Shown here: piece after piece, positions 1-11,102 of the stretch
Numbering within the stretch: position 1 is the first letter of the stretch
Layout: the number at the start of each line of letters is the position of its first letter
Assembly (NCBI GenBank): GCA_014621425.1
Contig: JAANBB010000007.1
Location: forward strand, 62,001-126,000
Source: Cylindrodendrum hubeiense
Lineage: Eukaryota; Ascomycota; Sordariomycetes; Hypocreales; Nectriaceae
DNA: 64,000 bases
Direction: 5' to 3'
The notes under the pieces: generated by a model
The model's input: only the letters and a program-made list of their open reading frames with translations
What the model was told of the DNA's origin: nothing
Databases searched by the model: none
Position numbers and translations under genes: made by a program

Positions 1-57
1 CGAAGCCGTGTCTCACCGCGCGGCATAGTCACCGACCCCGCGAGATACCAAGACGCA

Positions 58-1740
58 ATGGCCACCGCCGAGTCCCCTCCACACGGCCCCGACCAGGGCG
101 CGTCGATGAGCGAGGAGCAGGAGAGAAAGTAGGCGTCTCGCGAAATCCGGGTCAATTAACGGCGAGAGACTCACACGTGCCGACAGGAAGCTGCGGAACC
201 GCCTCTCCCAGCGGGCTTTTCGCCGCCGGCAGGCGGAATGCATCCGGGAGCTGCGCAACCGGGTCAATGTCGACCAGCGGCCAGATAGCGAGCGGGTAGA
301 GGCACTCCAGCAGGAGAATAGCCGCCTCCGGAACCAGCTCGTCGAGGTGCAGAGCAAGCTGGGCAGGCTGCTAGCCACGGTGCAGTTGCTTACAGACTCC
401 GTGGCTACGACGCTCGACGGAACGGATGCCGACGAGGCTAAGGATAGTGGAAGCGAGGCCGCAATACCGACCAAACCTGAATTTCAGCGTAGAAACAAGG
501 CTCGGGGGAAGCGGCCTCGATCAGAAGACCACAAACTGCCGCTATTAGATATCACCGATATTACGGAGTCGGTGGAGACGTCAGTCCTTAGCTTTCGCCC
601 GTCGGTTACCCCAGATGCCATCGATAGTAAGTTTATCCAGCTCAGCAACCGTAGAGAAGTATCTCACATCAAGACAGAAACTAGCTTTCCTGGGCCAGGC
701 ACGGTCATATCTGACCCAGGAACCCTGTATCAGCAAATACCCAACATTTGGTCCTTCGAGTATCAAATGGGTCTAGATCCATATATGGATGCCATCACTG
801 CATCCCACCATTCCAGCATGATGCTTGGCAAAGAATGGATCCACTCCAACTCTCCATTCTCAGACCACATCCATGTTCTGCAATGCCTTCTCAAGGACAA
901 ATTCAGCATGATGGGCATTTCTCCCGGGCTGCAGGGTCCAATCCAGAGGTGATTAACGCAGAATTCCTTGTCTTGGGTCCGTGCTGATGTCTCGATAGTC
1001 TTTACCAACCGGTCCTGATGGTTCTCTCCATGTTCAACAGCATGACTAGACCCGATGTCATGGCTTGGTACGCGAAGACGCGTTTCTTCCATATCATCGA
1101 ACTCACCGCTTGGCAACTCTATCCTTCGATCGGCACGTTCGAAAAGCTCCACGAGAGGTATCGGCCAACCGAGGTGCAGATGAAGAACCAGTACCCGCTG
1201 GTTATTGACTGGATCCCCTTTCCCTCTATCCGAGACCGGCTCATCCAACTCCACGCTGCCAATCCCCAGATCGACCAGATTTTCTGCGACGCCGTCACCG
1301 GCTACGTCGTAGAGGCGCTCATGTGCGACTTGATCCTTGGTGCGCCGACCGCCAAGGTTTATATCCGCGTCACCGATCTAATCACGGCCATGTCGTCCAC
1401 GTCGCCATCTGCCGACCGCCAGCCCGGCAACGGCGTGAAGCTTCCGGCCCCGGATGTCACGTCGCTCTTCAGATCGCCCGAATACGCCGCAGCCGCCTTC
1501 AAGTACCTCAACATGGACCGGGGCGCCTCGTACTACAAAATAGACCCGGCCTTCTTCGGCAAGTATCCAGAGCTGTACGACCCGACCAACCACATGACTG
1601 CAAGCGGAATCCCTTTGAAACCAGACATGCAGACCTGCCTCACATATCCAAAACCGCTTAATACCTCGACTGTGGAGACATATCGCAGCTTTATTCACTT
1701 TTCCATTGACGCCGCCAACAGCATTTCGGTCATTGTTTGA
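58..1740 (+). CDS. bZIP transcription factor with DUF3425 C-terminal domain
   Basis: Three exons, 58-128, 187-948 and 999-1740, give 524 residues; both introns are GT-AG (58 and 50 bp) and the frame is preserved. The basic region lies at residues about 23-45, reading KKLRNRLSQRAFRRRQ, and is followed by a short leucine-zipper-like heptad stretch (VEALQQENSRLRNQL). This is the fungal bZIP arrangement in which the basic region is split by an early intron. The C-terminal two thirds (from about residue 270) match the DUF3425 pattern, including the 'WIPFPSIRDRLI' segment. It is presumably a nuclear DNA-binding regulator; targets cannot be deduced. The ATG at 58 is the first in frame, but the frame stays open to the window edge, so the true start may lie upstream. 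Family assignment is strong; the role is unknown. Confidence 0.88.
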
Positions 1741-2146
1741 ATTACCCCCGTGGAGTTTGGCTGCACAGTACCTAGCAATCGTACATCTGTTACAATGATA
1801 TAGTTGCACCGCATGAAGATTGATACCTTGCTGTCGCACATCTTTAACCTCAAACGTGCTTCGCCGACTAAGCCCGAGCCCGCATATCGCAATCCCCGCA
1901 GGCGATCTCGTGAGGAAAGTATGTCATCGAATCTTGAGTAATGGTGGTTCGACGACCCACTCTCAGGATTTGACTAACTTTGGAGTGACTAAAAACCACG
2001 ATAGCCTCTGACTACGCGTGGTGCGTGGGTGTGGGCCACTAAACCGGTGGGGATCGGCCAACGTATATAGTGACAGTACCGTCAGTTGTCTCCCCGGTGA
2101 AGAATCACACAAAAAGCAAGTTTGAAACATTTTAAAACAAGCCACG
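1741..2146. other. Intergenic, 406 bp
   Basis: This lies between the bZIP gene and the PLP lyase, which are transcribed in the same direction. No coding segment or RNA gene is seen. A TATA-like 'cgtatatag' occurs about 80 bp upstream of the lyase start. Confidence 0.6.
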
Positions 2147-3235
2147 ATGTCAGAATCAACTTCTCCCGATCGTAAGGCGCAGTACAGCTTCTCCGACGAC
2201 TACAGTGAGGGTGCTCACCCACTCCTCCTCAAGGCGATATTCGCCAGCAACTATACCCAAGAAGTCGGATATGGAGGCGACACATACTGCGAGTTAGCAA
2301 GACAAAGAATCCGAACCCACCTTGGCCGCGACGATGTGGGCGTCTTCTTCGTCCCCAGCGGAACCTCAGCAAACGCCATTTCAATCGCGGCCTGCTTGCG
2401 CCCGCACGAAGCTGTTATCGCCGCGAGCTCTGGACACATTGTTACACGGGAGACGGGCGCGGTCGAAGCATCGGGCCACAAGATAATCAATGCAACGCCG
2501 TGCAACGGCAAGCTCACGCCTGAGATCATCTCCAAGACGCTCGACGAAAACTGGCACTTCCCGCATATGGCGAAGCCGCGAATGGTGTACATCTCCAACG
2601 CGACGGAGTTCGGTACGGTATATGCAAAGGAGGAGTTGCGAGCGATCAAGGACCTCTGCGAGAAGAAAAACCTGCTTCTTTTCCTCGACGGGGCTCGCAT
2701 TGGTACCGCTCTCTCCTCCAAGATGAACGATATGACACTCCACGATATCTTGGAACTGACGGACATTTTCTGGATCGGAGGAACAAAGAACGGAGCGCTG
2801 CTGGGAGAGGCTGTAGTTGTCAAGGATGCGAGCTTGGCGAGCGAGTTTGAATTCTATGTCAAGCAGCACGGATCGCTATTGGCCAAGGGCCGAGTGGTGG
2901 GCGCCCAGTTTGCGGAGCTCTTCCGCGAGAACCTCTACTTTGAGCTCGCACAGAGGGCAACTCTCGCTGCTGAGAAGCTTTCTTGTGGAATTACGGATGC
3001 TGGGTTCCCCCTTTACGTCGCAACCGAGACGAACCAGGTGTTTGCTGTGCTGCCGCTGTCTCTTATCGAAAAGCTACAGGAGAGGTTTTCGTTTTACGTA
3101 TGGGAGAAATACGGCAACGACCAAGCCGTGGTGCGGCTTCTCACGACCTGGGCAACGCACGAGAGGGAGATTGAGGCGTTTACGGGCGTGGTGAAAGGCT
3201 GGAACAACTCGAACCAAGTTCGGGCACGACTTTAA
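2147..3235 (+). CDS. Threonine-aldolase-family PLP-dependent lyase
   Basis: Intronless, 362 residues, a usual length for the beta-eliminating lyase/threonine aldolase family (fold type I). Enzymes of this family typically cleave beta-hydroxy amino acids to glycine and an aldehyde. Visible landmarks are the N-terminal 'DDYSEGAHPLLL', the phosphate-cup segment 'PSGTSANAIS' (residues 70-79), the pyridine-nitrogen aspartate in 'FLDGARIG' (D181) and the Schiff-base lysine in 'IGGTKNGALLG' (K214). The GGTKNG form of the lysine motif belongs to the branch often annotated only as 'threonine aldolase family/amino acid lyase', rather than the classical SKGLGAP branch, so substrate should be left open. 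It is probably cytosolic since there is no targeting peptide. The reading frame is intact. Confidence 0.87.
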   Translation: MSESTSPDRKAQYSFSDDYSEGAHPLLLKAIFASNYTQEVGYGGDTYCELARQRIRTHLGRDDVGVFFVPSGTSANAISIAACLRPHEAVIAASSGHIVTRETGAVEASGHKIINATPCNGKLTPEIISKTLDENWHFPHMAKPRMVYISNATEFGTVYAKEELRAIKDLCEKKNLLLFLDGARIGTALSSKMNDMTLHDILELTDIFWIGGTKNGALLGEAVVVKDASLASEFEFYVKQHGSLLAKGRVVGAQFAELFRENLYFELAQRATLAAEKLSCGITDAGFPLYVATETNQVFAVLPLSLIEKLQERFSFYVWEKYGNDQAVVRLLTTWATHEREIEAFTGVVKGWNNSNQVRARL

Positions 3236-3430
3236 TGATTGATGAGGGTGTCTAGAGGCCGGAGAATCGGTACATATCACGGGTTGGGTAGCATTGCATG
3301 TTTGAGCGAGAAATAGAAACGGGTATAGATGGTATCATGAAGTCGGCCATAGCCATTTAGTATGATCTTTGAAGATCCTTGCTCCTCAGCTTTTATTTTA
3401 TTGTCTATTTTTGTGTCATCAGGCACGCGT

Positions 3431-4340
3431 TTATGCCTTGCCGAGCTCCTCTGCGCGGTCGGTGGCGGCCTTGACGGCGCGGCCAACAATCTCCTTGAGG
3501 CCGTCGTTCTCGAAGCTCACCAGGGCGGCGTGGGTGGTGCCGTTGGGGCTGGTGACGTTCTTTCGCAGCTGGGCGGGGTCCTCGGTGGCCTCAACCAGCA
3601 TCTTTCCGGCGCCGAGAGCTGTCTGCTTGGCTAGGCGGGTGGCCTGCTCCTCTGAGAGACCCAGGCTGGTTCCGGCGGTGATTAGGTGCTCGACAAAGGC
3701 GAAGAAGTAAGCGGGACCAGAGCCTGTGTTGTCGATGTTAGCGAGTGCATTTCACAATCGTGGGTTTATAGAGTTGTAGAGCTTACCGGAGATGCCAGTG
3801 ACAACATCGAGCAGCGATTCCTTGTCCACCCACTCGGCGGCTCTGCTGACGCTGGCGAGGAGCGCGGTGGCCAAGTCCTTCTCCTCGGTCGACACGCCCT
3901 CGTTGGCGTAGAGTCCGGAGGCGCCCTCGCCGACCAGGGCGGGGGTGTTGGGCATGACGCGGACAATCGGGGGGCGTGCGGCCGGCGCCCTGGGTGAACC
4001 ACTCGACGTAGCTGGCGACGGTGATGCCGGCGGCGATGGAGATGACGAGCGGCAGCTCCTTGCGGTCGGCCCAGGCGGCGCCGAGCTCGGTGCAGGCGAC
4101 CTTGGCGACCTGGGGCTTGACGGCGATGATGACGATGTCGGCGTCGCGCGAGGCGTCGACGTTGGAGGCGGTGGTGCGGACGCCGATGGCGGCCATCTTG
4201 TCGCGGTTGACGTCCCAGGGCTCGGCCACGTAGATGTGCTGCTTGGAGATGTCCTTGGCGAGCAGGCCGCCGATGATGGCCGACGCCATGTTGCCGCCGC
4301 CGACGAAGGAGATTTGCGCGTCTTGGAGTGAGGGAGCCAT
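3431..4340 (-). CDS. Pyrroline-5-carboxylate reductase (P5CR), with an apparent 1-nt frameshift
   Basis: P5CR performs the last step of proline synthesis, reducing pyrroline-5-carboxylate with NAD(P)H. Exon 1 is 3787-4340, with the start codon at 4340 giving MAPSLQDAQ. Exon 2 is 3431-3723, and the 63-bp GT-AG intron is 3724-3786. The N-terminal Rossmann motif is FVGGGNMASAIIGG (residues about 11-24), followed by 'VKPQVA'. The C-terminal half carries 'MPNTPA', 'GISGSGPAY' and 'LRKNVTSPNGTT', all P5CR hallmarks. The two halves of exon 1 are in different frames. The switch falls at a run of six G on the + strand (3969-3974), and the spliced length is 847 nt, one more than 282 codons. No intron fits there, so this is either a homopolymer sequencing error or a real inactivating insertion. 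Family assignment is near certain; integrity is doubtful. Confidence 0.85.
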
Positions 4341-5284
4341 GGTGGATTGTGTGTGGTGGGTTGACGTGTAGGAGGACGCGGGAGAGACGACGAGTTGTTG
4401 TCGCCTTTTTATCAACTGAGGGCGCCGACTCCAAGACGAAACCGGCCGTGGATGTGCAAATGTGGGGTTGCCGCCGCCGGCCTGGCGCGCTGAGAATTGC
4501 ACCTGGTATCGTAAAAGATTGGGGCTTCTACCCCGCACCGCCGAATAGCCCATCTGCACCCGAGCTTGATTATGTCCCAGGCACAGGTCACAATAACGTA
4601 AGTCGCGACATGGGTCGACACTCGAATCATGGGGTTGCTATAAACAAGCGGCGCCGAGGAGGTAGGTACTCCGTACACCGGTCTGTATTTTTTCACATCG
4701 TCTCGTGGGCGCTGCTTCAGCAATTGACTATTCCCCACCAGGCGAAAGCGTCGCTGTCCCACCCCGATGTCGCAGCTGGAAGCGGTGGTTATCTCTGCTA
4801 TCTCCCATTCCAAACCTCTCCCTCAGCTTCATCTCCTGCTCCCGTACACGCTACTCCCAGTAAGCTACTCTCGCTATGGGAGACACATCTCTTAGACCCT
4901 GACTCCCTCCCTCCCTCCCCATCATGGCTCCTCCACCCACGCTAGAGCCACCATCCATCCCACCACTCCCAAGCTGCCATGCGCTTAATGTCGGCATACG
5001 CTTACGCAATTGCTCAGTCGCTCGTCCTCCACCCCCACCATCTCAAAAAAGCCGTGTGATCCGATCTGGACTTGGCCAGCCCGACACAAAGCGCCGACGG
5101 CGTGTTAGGAGTCATCCCATCTACAACAAGCACAGACCGGAGTCATTTCGGACATGGTAAACGTGCTAGGTATTATAGGGAATAATCGAAAATCTCAATC
5201 TGATTTAGGTCGCCTCGCCATAACTCATACCCATTCAAAATCTAACAAAGCACACTTGCATCCAATCCCATGCCCGCGCGTCAA
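4341..5284. other. Intergenic, 944 bp
   Basis: This is the shared region between the P5CR start (minus strand) and the 3' end of the hybrid-binding-domain gene. Open frames on the + strand are proline/serine-rich and low-complexity with no family features, so I do not call a gene. A pyrimidine-rich tract (ctccctccctcccc) lies at about 4905-4920. Confidence 0.5.
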
Positions 5285-5762
5285 TCAGCTTGAACCCGTA
5301 CTCATGTGAAAGTGGAATTGCATCTGGCTCTCCAATTTTCGCATGGCCTCTGGATGGCTTTCAGATCGGCGTGTATCTCTTTCCTTTGGCTGCCCCCGAG
5401 GTCTCCTCCGTCGGGGGATCTTTTGTGCCTGGTCACCGACCTCTTCATGTCTAGCCTGTGGTGCTCGGGGGGGATCTTGAATCACATCGGGTCTGATAGT
5501 CGCATTTTGAGTAGGCAACACCGCTGTTGTCGTCGACTCGGACCCGTTGAGCTGCACGAACTCATCTGCCTCTTCATACGTGTTGAACGACTTGTGCTTG
5601 GCACCTTTGAAGCCGTTAACCAGAGGAAATATCTCGCTAATTTGTCACAGCCTGTTAGCCATCGTTATATCCATCAGTGATTCCAGGGAATGGCACTTAC
5701 ACCCACTCATTGAAAACACCAGTCTCCTTGCCGACGGCGACAGCGTAGAATTTCTTGCCCAT
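5285..5762 (-). CDS. Stand-alone RNase H1 hybrid-binding-domain (RHBD/Caulimo_VI) protein
   Basis: Two exons: 5701-5762 and 5285-5636, with a 64-bp intron (canonical GTAAGT donor, TTAG acceptor). They encode 137 residues. The N-terminal 45 residues match the RNase HI N-terminal fold that binds RNA/DNA hybrids: 'KKFYAVAVGKETGVFNEW' then 'GFKGAKHKSFNTYEEADEFV'. The rest is short, polar and basic (RRRRPRG near residue 90). No DEDD RNase H catalytic domain follows before the stop, and none is seen downstream. In RNase H1 this domain is normally tethered to the nuclease. Here it may be a truncated copy or a free hybrid-binding module. An in-frame ATG at 5888 would add 42 residues; I chose 5762 because it sits just before the domain. 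The domain call is strong; the function is open. Confidence 0.72.
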
Positions 5763-6418
5763 TTTCAGTAGTGGCGCAGTGTGCTCGAAGAGTCTTCTCA
5801 TGGAGGTCGAAATGCGTTTGAGAATGCAATGGAAAATGAGACATGAAAGTTCCAAAGGGGCACCATCTGAATATTTATAATCGGCCATGCCCTTTACTGG
5901 TCACAAACGGCATCATGACGATGTGATGTAAGAGGCCGACCACTGGAGGCCAACCACTGCGGGAGGCCGACCAAAAATGCATTTTGGCTGTCAAGTCAGC
6001 AGTCATTGAGAATAAGCTGCATGTTGATGTCGTATCGCGGAAGCCGTTGTCGCTCACTTCTACGATTTGAATGGTTGGGGAAATATCCATCGTACTGATT
6101 GGCTAAAACACGGTGGAATTTCTGGCACTCCTATTTCAGCTGCTAACTTCCGCGCTGCTACAGCCCCGGCACCTCTTTCTTTGATGTCGGACGCATAAGG
6201 CTAAGACATTTCTTCATATTCGTCGCATTTTTTGAGATTATGAATTCCTACTAAGCCCTCAAGTTTATAGTTAATTTTCGACGCGTAAACGTCAACTTAT
6301 TTTCAAACTTGCTGATTGCCTAAGAACAAGCACACAATGGGAGAGTGAGAAGATACGGCAAGATATAGATCAAGAACTTAATTCCGGAAATCTAGAAATA
6401 TGATTCCCAAAGCCCTGT
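5763..6418. other. Intergenic, 656 bp
   Basis: Located between two minus-strand genes. No coding or RNA gene is apparent. Confidence 0.5.
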
Positions 6419-9400
6419 TTAGCTGACATAATCTAACACGATGGACCTAGCTTTTGTGTTGCTGCCAGACTCTGACCCGCTATCTTTTGTGTTGCTGCCA
6501 GACTCTGACCCGCCATCTTTTGTGTTGCTGCCAGACTCTGATCCGCCATCAGTATCCGTAGAGTTGGGCGTCCATTTAAAGGCAACACCCATACCCCACA
6601 CGATGCAGCCATAATCAGAGTCATCTATATACGTACCACCCCTAGTATAATCCGAGTCAGTTGGGTCACATTCGGCGATGAACTCTAGGGATTCGCGACA
6701 GTAATCGTCCAGCTTCAGGTCAGCAGCTGGTTTGCAGCCTGTTTGGTTAGAGGCCGCGAAAGCCGACAGGGTTAGATCATCTGTCTCGTTGATTGGGAAG
6801 TTGCGTTGAAGGTGCATGACGGTAATGTTGCCAGCTGGTAGTGTGGTCCCGTTGCAGAAACTTGAGATTGCTTCCTTGTTTATCTTCTTGGGGTAGATAT
6901 CGGGGCCTGTATTGACGACACTATAGCATCGGCAGAGTTCGTCGTCTCCTTCCCTATCCACCAGCTTCGGCTGGTAGGTGCAAGTTGAAGACGCGGACGA
7001 GATGGAAGTTGTTGAAGTGGACGAGGTGGAGGCTGTTGATGTCCTGGTGCCAAAGATAGAGTCAAGTTCCGACTGAGCATGCTCGGCCGCAGCGTCCAAA
7101 TCCTCGTCGCTCTCTTCCATGTCCGGCCACTGCTCCATAGCACGAAGCGATGTAGCTACTGCAGACTCCGAGGCAGTGCTTGTGACGGTTGCTGTCACGC
7201 TTTGAGTACCGTCCTGGACATTGCAGCCATAAACGGTTCCGCAAGTAGAGATGACATCGCTCGTCACTGTACTGGTCGTTGTAGCATCGACAGACACGCT
7301 GTACGAAGTGCTAGTGACACACAACTCGGCTGATTCAGTCTCGCACTCTGTGGGTTCTTCAGAAAACGTGGGAGTATTTTCTGGTCCAATTCTAGAGACT
7401 GTGTGTTAGCGCTCTGGGTCCTTCTGCCAAATTCGTCCTGTGAGTGACTTCATACGTGTATTCTGGCCAGTCAGGGAGAGACCCTATTATGTTGATCTCA
7501 ATGCCACTTAAGGGATCGATGGAGATTGATGGAGGCGGACCCCTATTATTCTGTTAAAAACACTATTCGACTGATGAGGTACGCGATGAATAAGGGGGAA
7601 GCTCATACTGTGCATAAATGCCAGGGGGACGGATGACCATCCAACCCAAGATTGGTCCAATGCAGGCATCGAAGAACCACAAGCCACAAGGGATCTCAAA
7701 GCCATCATCCGTTGGCTTCGGCTCACTAACATGTGTCGTCACTGCGGTAACATAATACTCATCAGTTGACGTAGTGGAAGGGCCGCTATCCTGCGTTGAG
7801 GGAGGTTGAGTGTTGTCGTCACCATCACGGGTTGTGACTTTTCCATCTTCCGTGGTGGCTTGGCCATCTGAATCCGTTGCCTCTGTTTCAGTTTGAGTTA
7901 CCGCGCTGTCTGAGGTAGTGCTAGTGATTTCACCGGAACCAGTATGTGAAGTGGAAGTTATGGGAGCCGTGGTATCTGTAGGAGCGGATCCAGTCTCAGT
8001 CGAAACACTTGTCTCTGACCACGTCGTCTCTCCTGAGGATGCATTCTCGCTTTCAGTAGACTGAGATGCTGTGGGGGTTATTGTTGGCTCAGTTTCAGTT
8101 ATCTTAGTCGCAGTAGCGTCAGACTCGGTGGTCTCAGTCGTAATAGTCTCAGTGTCGCTTCCTGTAGACTGGACAGTGGTGAGGCCACTCGAAGTCTCAG
8201 TTCCAGTGGTTTCTGTTTCAGTGGTCTCCTGGGCACCGGGCGTAGTTTCGGCTGCACTGGAGCTTCCACTAGAGATAGAAGAGTTCTCGCTTGCAGTCTG
8301 AGTCCCGGGAGCCCCTGGAGTCTCGGTAGGAGTTGCCTCAGGCTCAGTAGCGTCAGTTGCAGAAGTCTCATCCCCAACAGTCTGAGTTGGGGTAGCTCCC
8401 TGAGGGGTGGTCATTGTTTCTATGGAATTTGAACTACCGGTGGGGGTAGAAGAGTTCTCATTTGATGCGGGAGTTGTCGCCGTTTCTGTGGCACCTGAAT
8501 TACCGGCGGGGGTAGAAGAGTTCTCATTTGATGCAGGAGTTTCAGTAGGGAGAATCGTTGACACTTGACCATCTGAGTTGGTAGTGGCAATGCCAGACGA
8601 GGTACCTAAACTGATTTCAATTGTAGACAACACCGTCGACGCTTGGTCGCCTGAGCCTGTGATGGCCGTTGGGGTATTCGAGATAGTCTCTGTCGCTGGA
8701 GGGGTGATAGTGGACACTTGTCCATCCGAGTTTGTAATCACCGTGGGGATGACAGTGTTTGAGCCGGTTGGAGTCTGGGAGTCAACTGTCGATCTCTGAC
8801 CATCAGATCCAGTCACAACGGTTGGGCTAGCTGAGTCTGTATCTTCATATGTAGTCGAATGGGTGATTGAAACTTGGCCATTTGAGTTGGTAATAGCGGG
8901 GGTAGACGAACTTATAGTATTCTGATCGGTGGTGAGGAAAACAGTCGAGACTTGACCATCGGAGCCGGTAATGATGGAAGAGCCAACAGGACTTGGCTCC
9001 GTGTTCTCGGGAGAGGAAATAGTCAATGATTGGCTGTTTGGGGTCGAAATGACTGTAGAAAGGTCTGATTTCGTACCATCAGATGGGAAGATGGTTGACA
9101 ATTGACCATCCGAGTCGGTGACCGTTGTAGGGGAAGCTATTTCCGTGTTCTCCGGAGTGGAAATTGTCCCCACTTGGCCGTCTGAGTTGGTACTGATGGT
9201 GGGGGTAGTCGGGCCTGTACCGTCGTCGGTATTATCCGAAGCTGTCGTGCCAGCTGAGGCAGTGGAACTGATATCCACGGTGGTTATGTCTTGGGACACG
9301 GTTGATCCACCGGGGGTGCCAGGGGTTTGATCAGAGGTAAAACCTCCTGTGACTGAGGAGACAATCTCGGTGGACTTTTCTGGCACCCCAGGTGTAGAGG

Positions 9401-9982
9401 TGTAGTCAGAAATCACCGTTGTTTTCGTCTCGAGCTCGGTTGTTCCGCCTGGAATCTGGGAGGAATAGCTATTGCTGCTGCTAGGTAAGGTTGTAGCTCC
9501 GCTGCCGATTGGTTCGTCAGGGGGGCTACTGGAGCCCGTAGGCTGATAGGTCAGAGTGCCTGATATTTCCGCATCAGTCGTAGGATGTTCAGAGCTAGGC
9601 CTAACCATCGTAACGATAGTAGTGGTACAGTCAGGCCACAGGGAAGAAGTGCGAGTAACTAGCGGATAGCACATTTCATTGCTACCGCACCCCCACCCCT
9701 CACGACAGCAACCTGCGCCACAGCAGCGCCTGTCTAAAGAATTATAGTCAGCAATATGCCACATATGATAATACAGGCAAAGGGAAAGGTACCGGGGCCA
9801 CAGATGTGTTCAGGATGTCCACCCTTTTTTGGGCAGCAAGATTGATCTTGCCCCAGTGCACGGCATTCACTACCGCAGTGGCAGAAGCCGACAAGGCATT
9901 CCCGCTCATGACCGTATTCCAATGCTGAAACCAAGCGATTGCTGAAGAACAAAAGCGATGGGATGACGGTGGAAACCCTCAT
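6419..9982 (-). CDS. Large Ser/Thr-rich secreted mucin-like glycoprotein with Cys-rich ends
   Basis: Four exons: 9793-9982, 7609-9733, 7456-7542 and 6419-7391 (introns of 59, 66 and 64 bp), 1124 residues. A signal peptide is likely at the N-terminus (MRVSTVIPSLLFFSNRLVSA). It is followed by a compact module with many cysteines in CC and CxC pairs (residues about 25-85). The central 600 residues are Ser/Thr/Glu-rich and probably heavily O-glycosylated. They include at least eight degenerate copies of a unit containing '(N/G/D)SDGQ(V/L/R)ST'. The C-terminal part has a conserved-looking region ('CGLWFFDACIGPILGW', 'PDWPEY', 'CGTVYGCNVQD') resembling, from memory, the non-catalytic tail of large fungal GH18 chitinases. 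No GH18 or LysM domain is present. The last residues carry three copies of SESGSNTKD. It is probably a cell-wall or extracellular protein; no enzymatic function is visible. Confidence 0.75.
6450..6560 (-). repeat. Three tandem copies of a 33-bp coding repeat
   Basis: Near-identical 33-bp units encode (G/D)GSESGSNTKD at the C-terminus of the mucin-like protein. The high identity suggests recent expansion. The repeat is in frame and does not disrupt the gene. Confidence 0.8.
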
Positions 9983-11102
9983 GTTGGCAGATTGATGGCT
10001 CTCAGCCAAGCAAGATAGACCATAAAGGAGTGACAATGATGTGAATGGAGGAAAGTATGGAGAGTGAATAAATGACCGTGAGAGCCAGATAAGAAAACTA
10101 AAGGATGCCCCTGATGTGATCTGCCAGTCTGCCTGCCTTGTCAAGACGTCGTCTGCCTAGGACAAATATATATATGATGGTCTACTTTTGAGGCGGAACT
10201 GTGCAGAGCTACGTATCACCCTTCCGCCGAGGCTCAAATCTGCCTGTCCAGTGCTAGGCAGAAAATAGCCTGGACCTGGTGATACGCTCTCATGACTTAA
10301 CACTCAACCAACGTCCCTGGGGCTATGTATTGCAATTAATGTTGAAACGCGAGCTGCATATCGGCAGTTTCCTGAATTGTCGTTCCGAAGGATGTTTGTC
10401 CCACCGATCAATTGCGGGCCGATGCAGTCAGGGCGGGGAATCTGTATATGCTGTGAATCAGACCAGGGTATGGATCCTGGCGTCGGGCTGTGGAAAAATA
10501 CGGTCGGTGTTAGTTGTTGGTTGTCGATAGAAACCAATCATACGAGCCGAGGCGTCTCGTTGATGCTGTTGGTCGATAATCTGCGCACAGCAGATCCTTC
10601 ATAAATACGAGGGCGCAGCACGGACACAACATGATCCGTTAATATATACAATACAGACAGTTGCATTCCCCGCTGATTTCCCCCTAGCACAGCCAACTTG
10701 TGTTGGTCTGTGTATCGCTGTCCACTAATCCCTGCGAAATGAGCCATTGTCCTCTTCAGCTGAACTCGTACCCCGGAAAATGCAGGAAAACAGAGCCTTA
10801 CTCTGTCCTGGTGACCAGATAATCAGACACAGGCCAAGAGGCTGTGTAATGGCGCGGCTCTTCCCCTTGTGCGGTGTAATATTAGATGCTCCTGTTACGT
10901 GGATTAATAAATCATCTTGTGTTGGACCCCAGTTCTATAATTTGGCTGTGTCATTCCAATTTGCAATCTTGAGGCCATCTCTTGTTATATGATCTTCTTT
11001 CGCATAGTTTATATCTCTTTGCGTTCTTCACCCATTCCCTTAGCACTTCAGTTCCTTCATTGACGTTTGGGTCCTGCCTTTGACGGTTGCTACACCCCCA
11101 AG
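9983..11102. other. Intergenic, 1120 bp, divergent promoter region
   Basis: Separates the mucin-like gene (minus) from the metallopeptidase gene (plus), so it holds both promoters. A TATA-like 'aaatatatatatgat' lies at about 10164. No coding segment is supported. Confidence 0.5.

Noticed and set aside
3945..4331. Long plus-strand open frame (128 codons) antisense to P5CR
   Set aside because: It is Gly/Asp/Val-rich because it mirrors GC-rich third positions of the real minus-strand gene; no motif, and P5CR homology explains the DNA.
4328..4945. 205-codon plus-strand open frame upstream of P5CR
   Set aside because: Low-complexity, no domain, overlaps the P5CR start and promoter; unlikely to be a gene.
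7900..9200. Regularly spaced short repeats resembling a CRISPR array
   Set aside because: They are degenerate coding repeats (SDGQVST-type) in frame inside a eukaryotic mucin-like gene; spacers and repeats do not have CRISPR-like constancy.
10747..10992. Open frame of 81 codons in the divergent region
   Set aside because: No motif, no splice context; length expected by chance.
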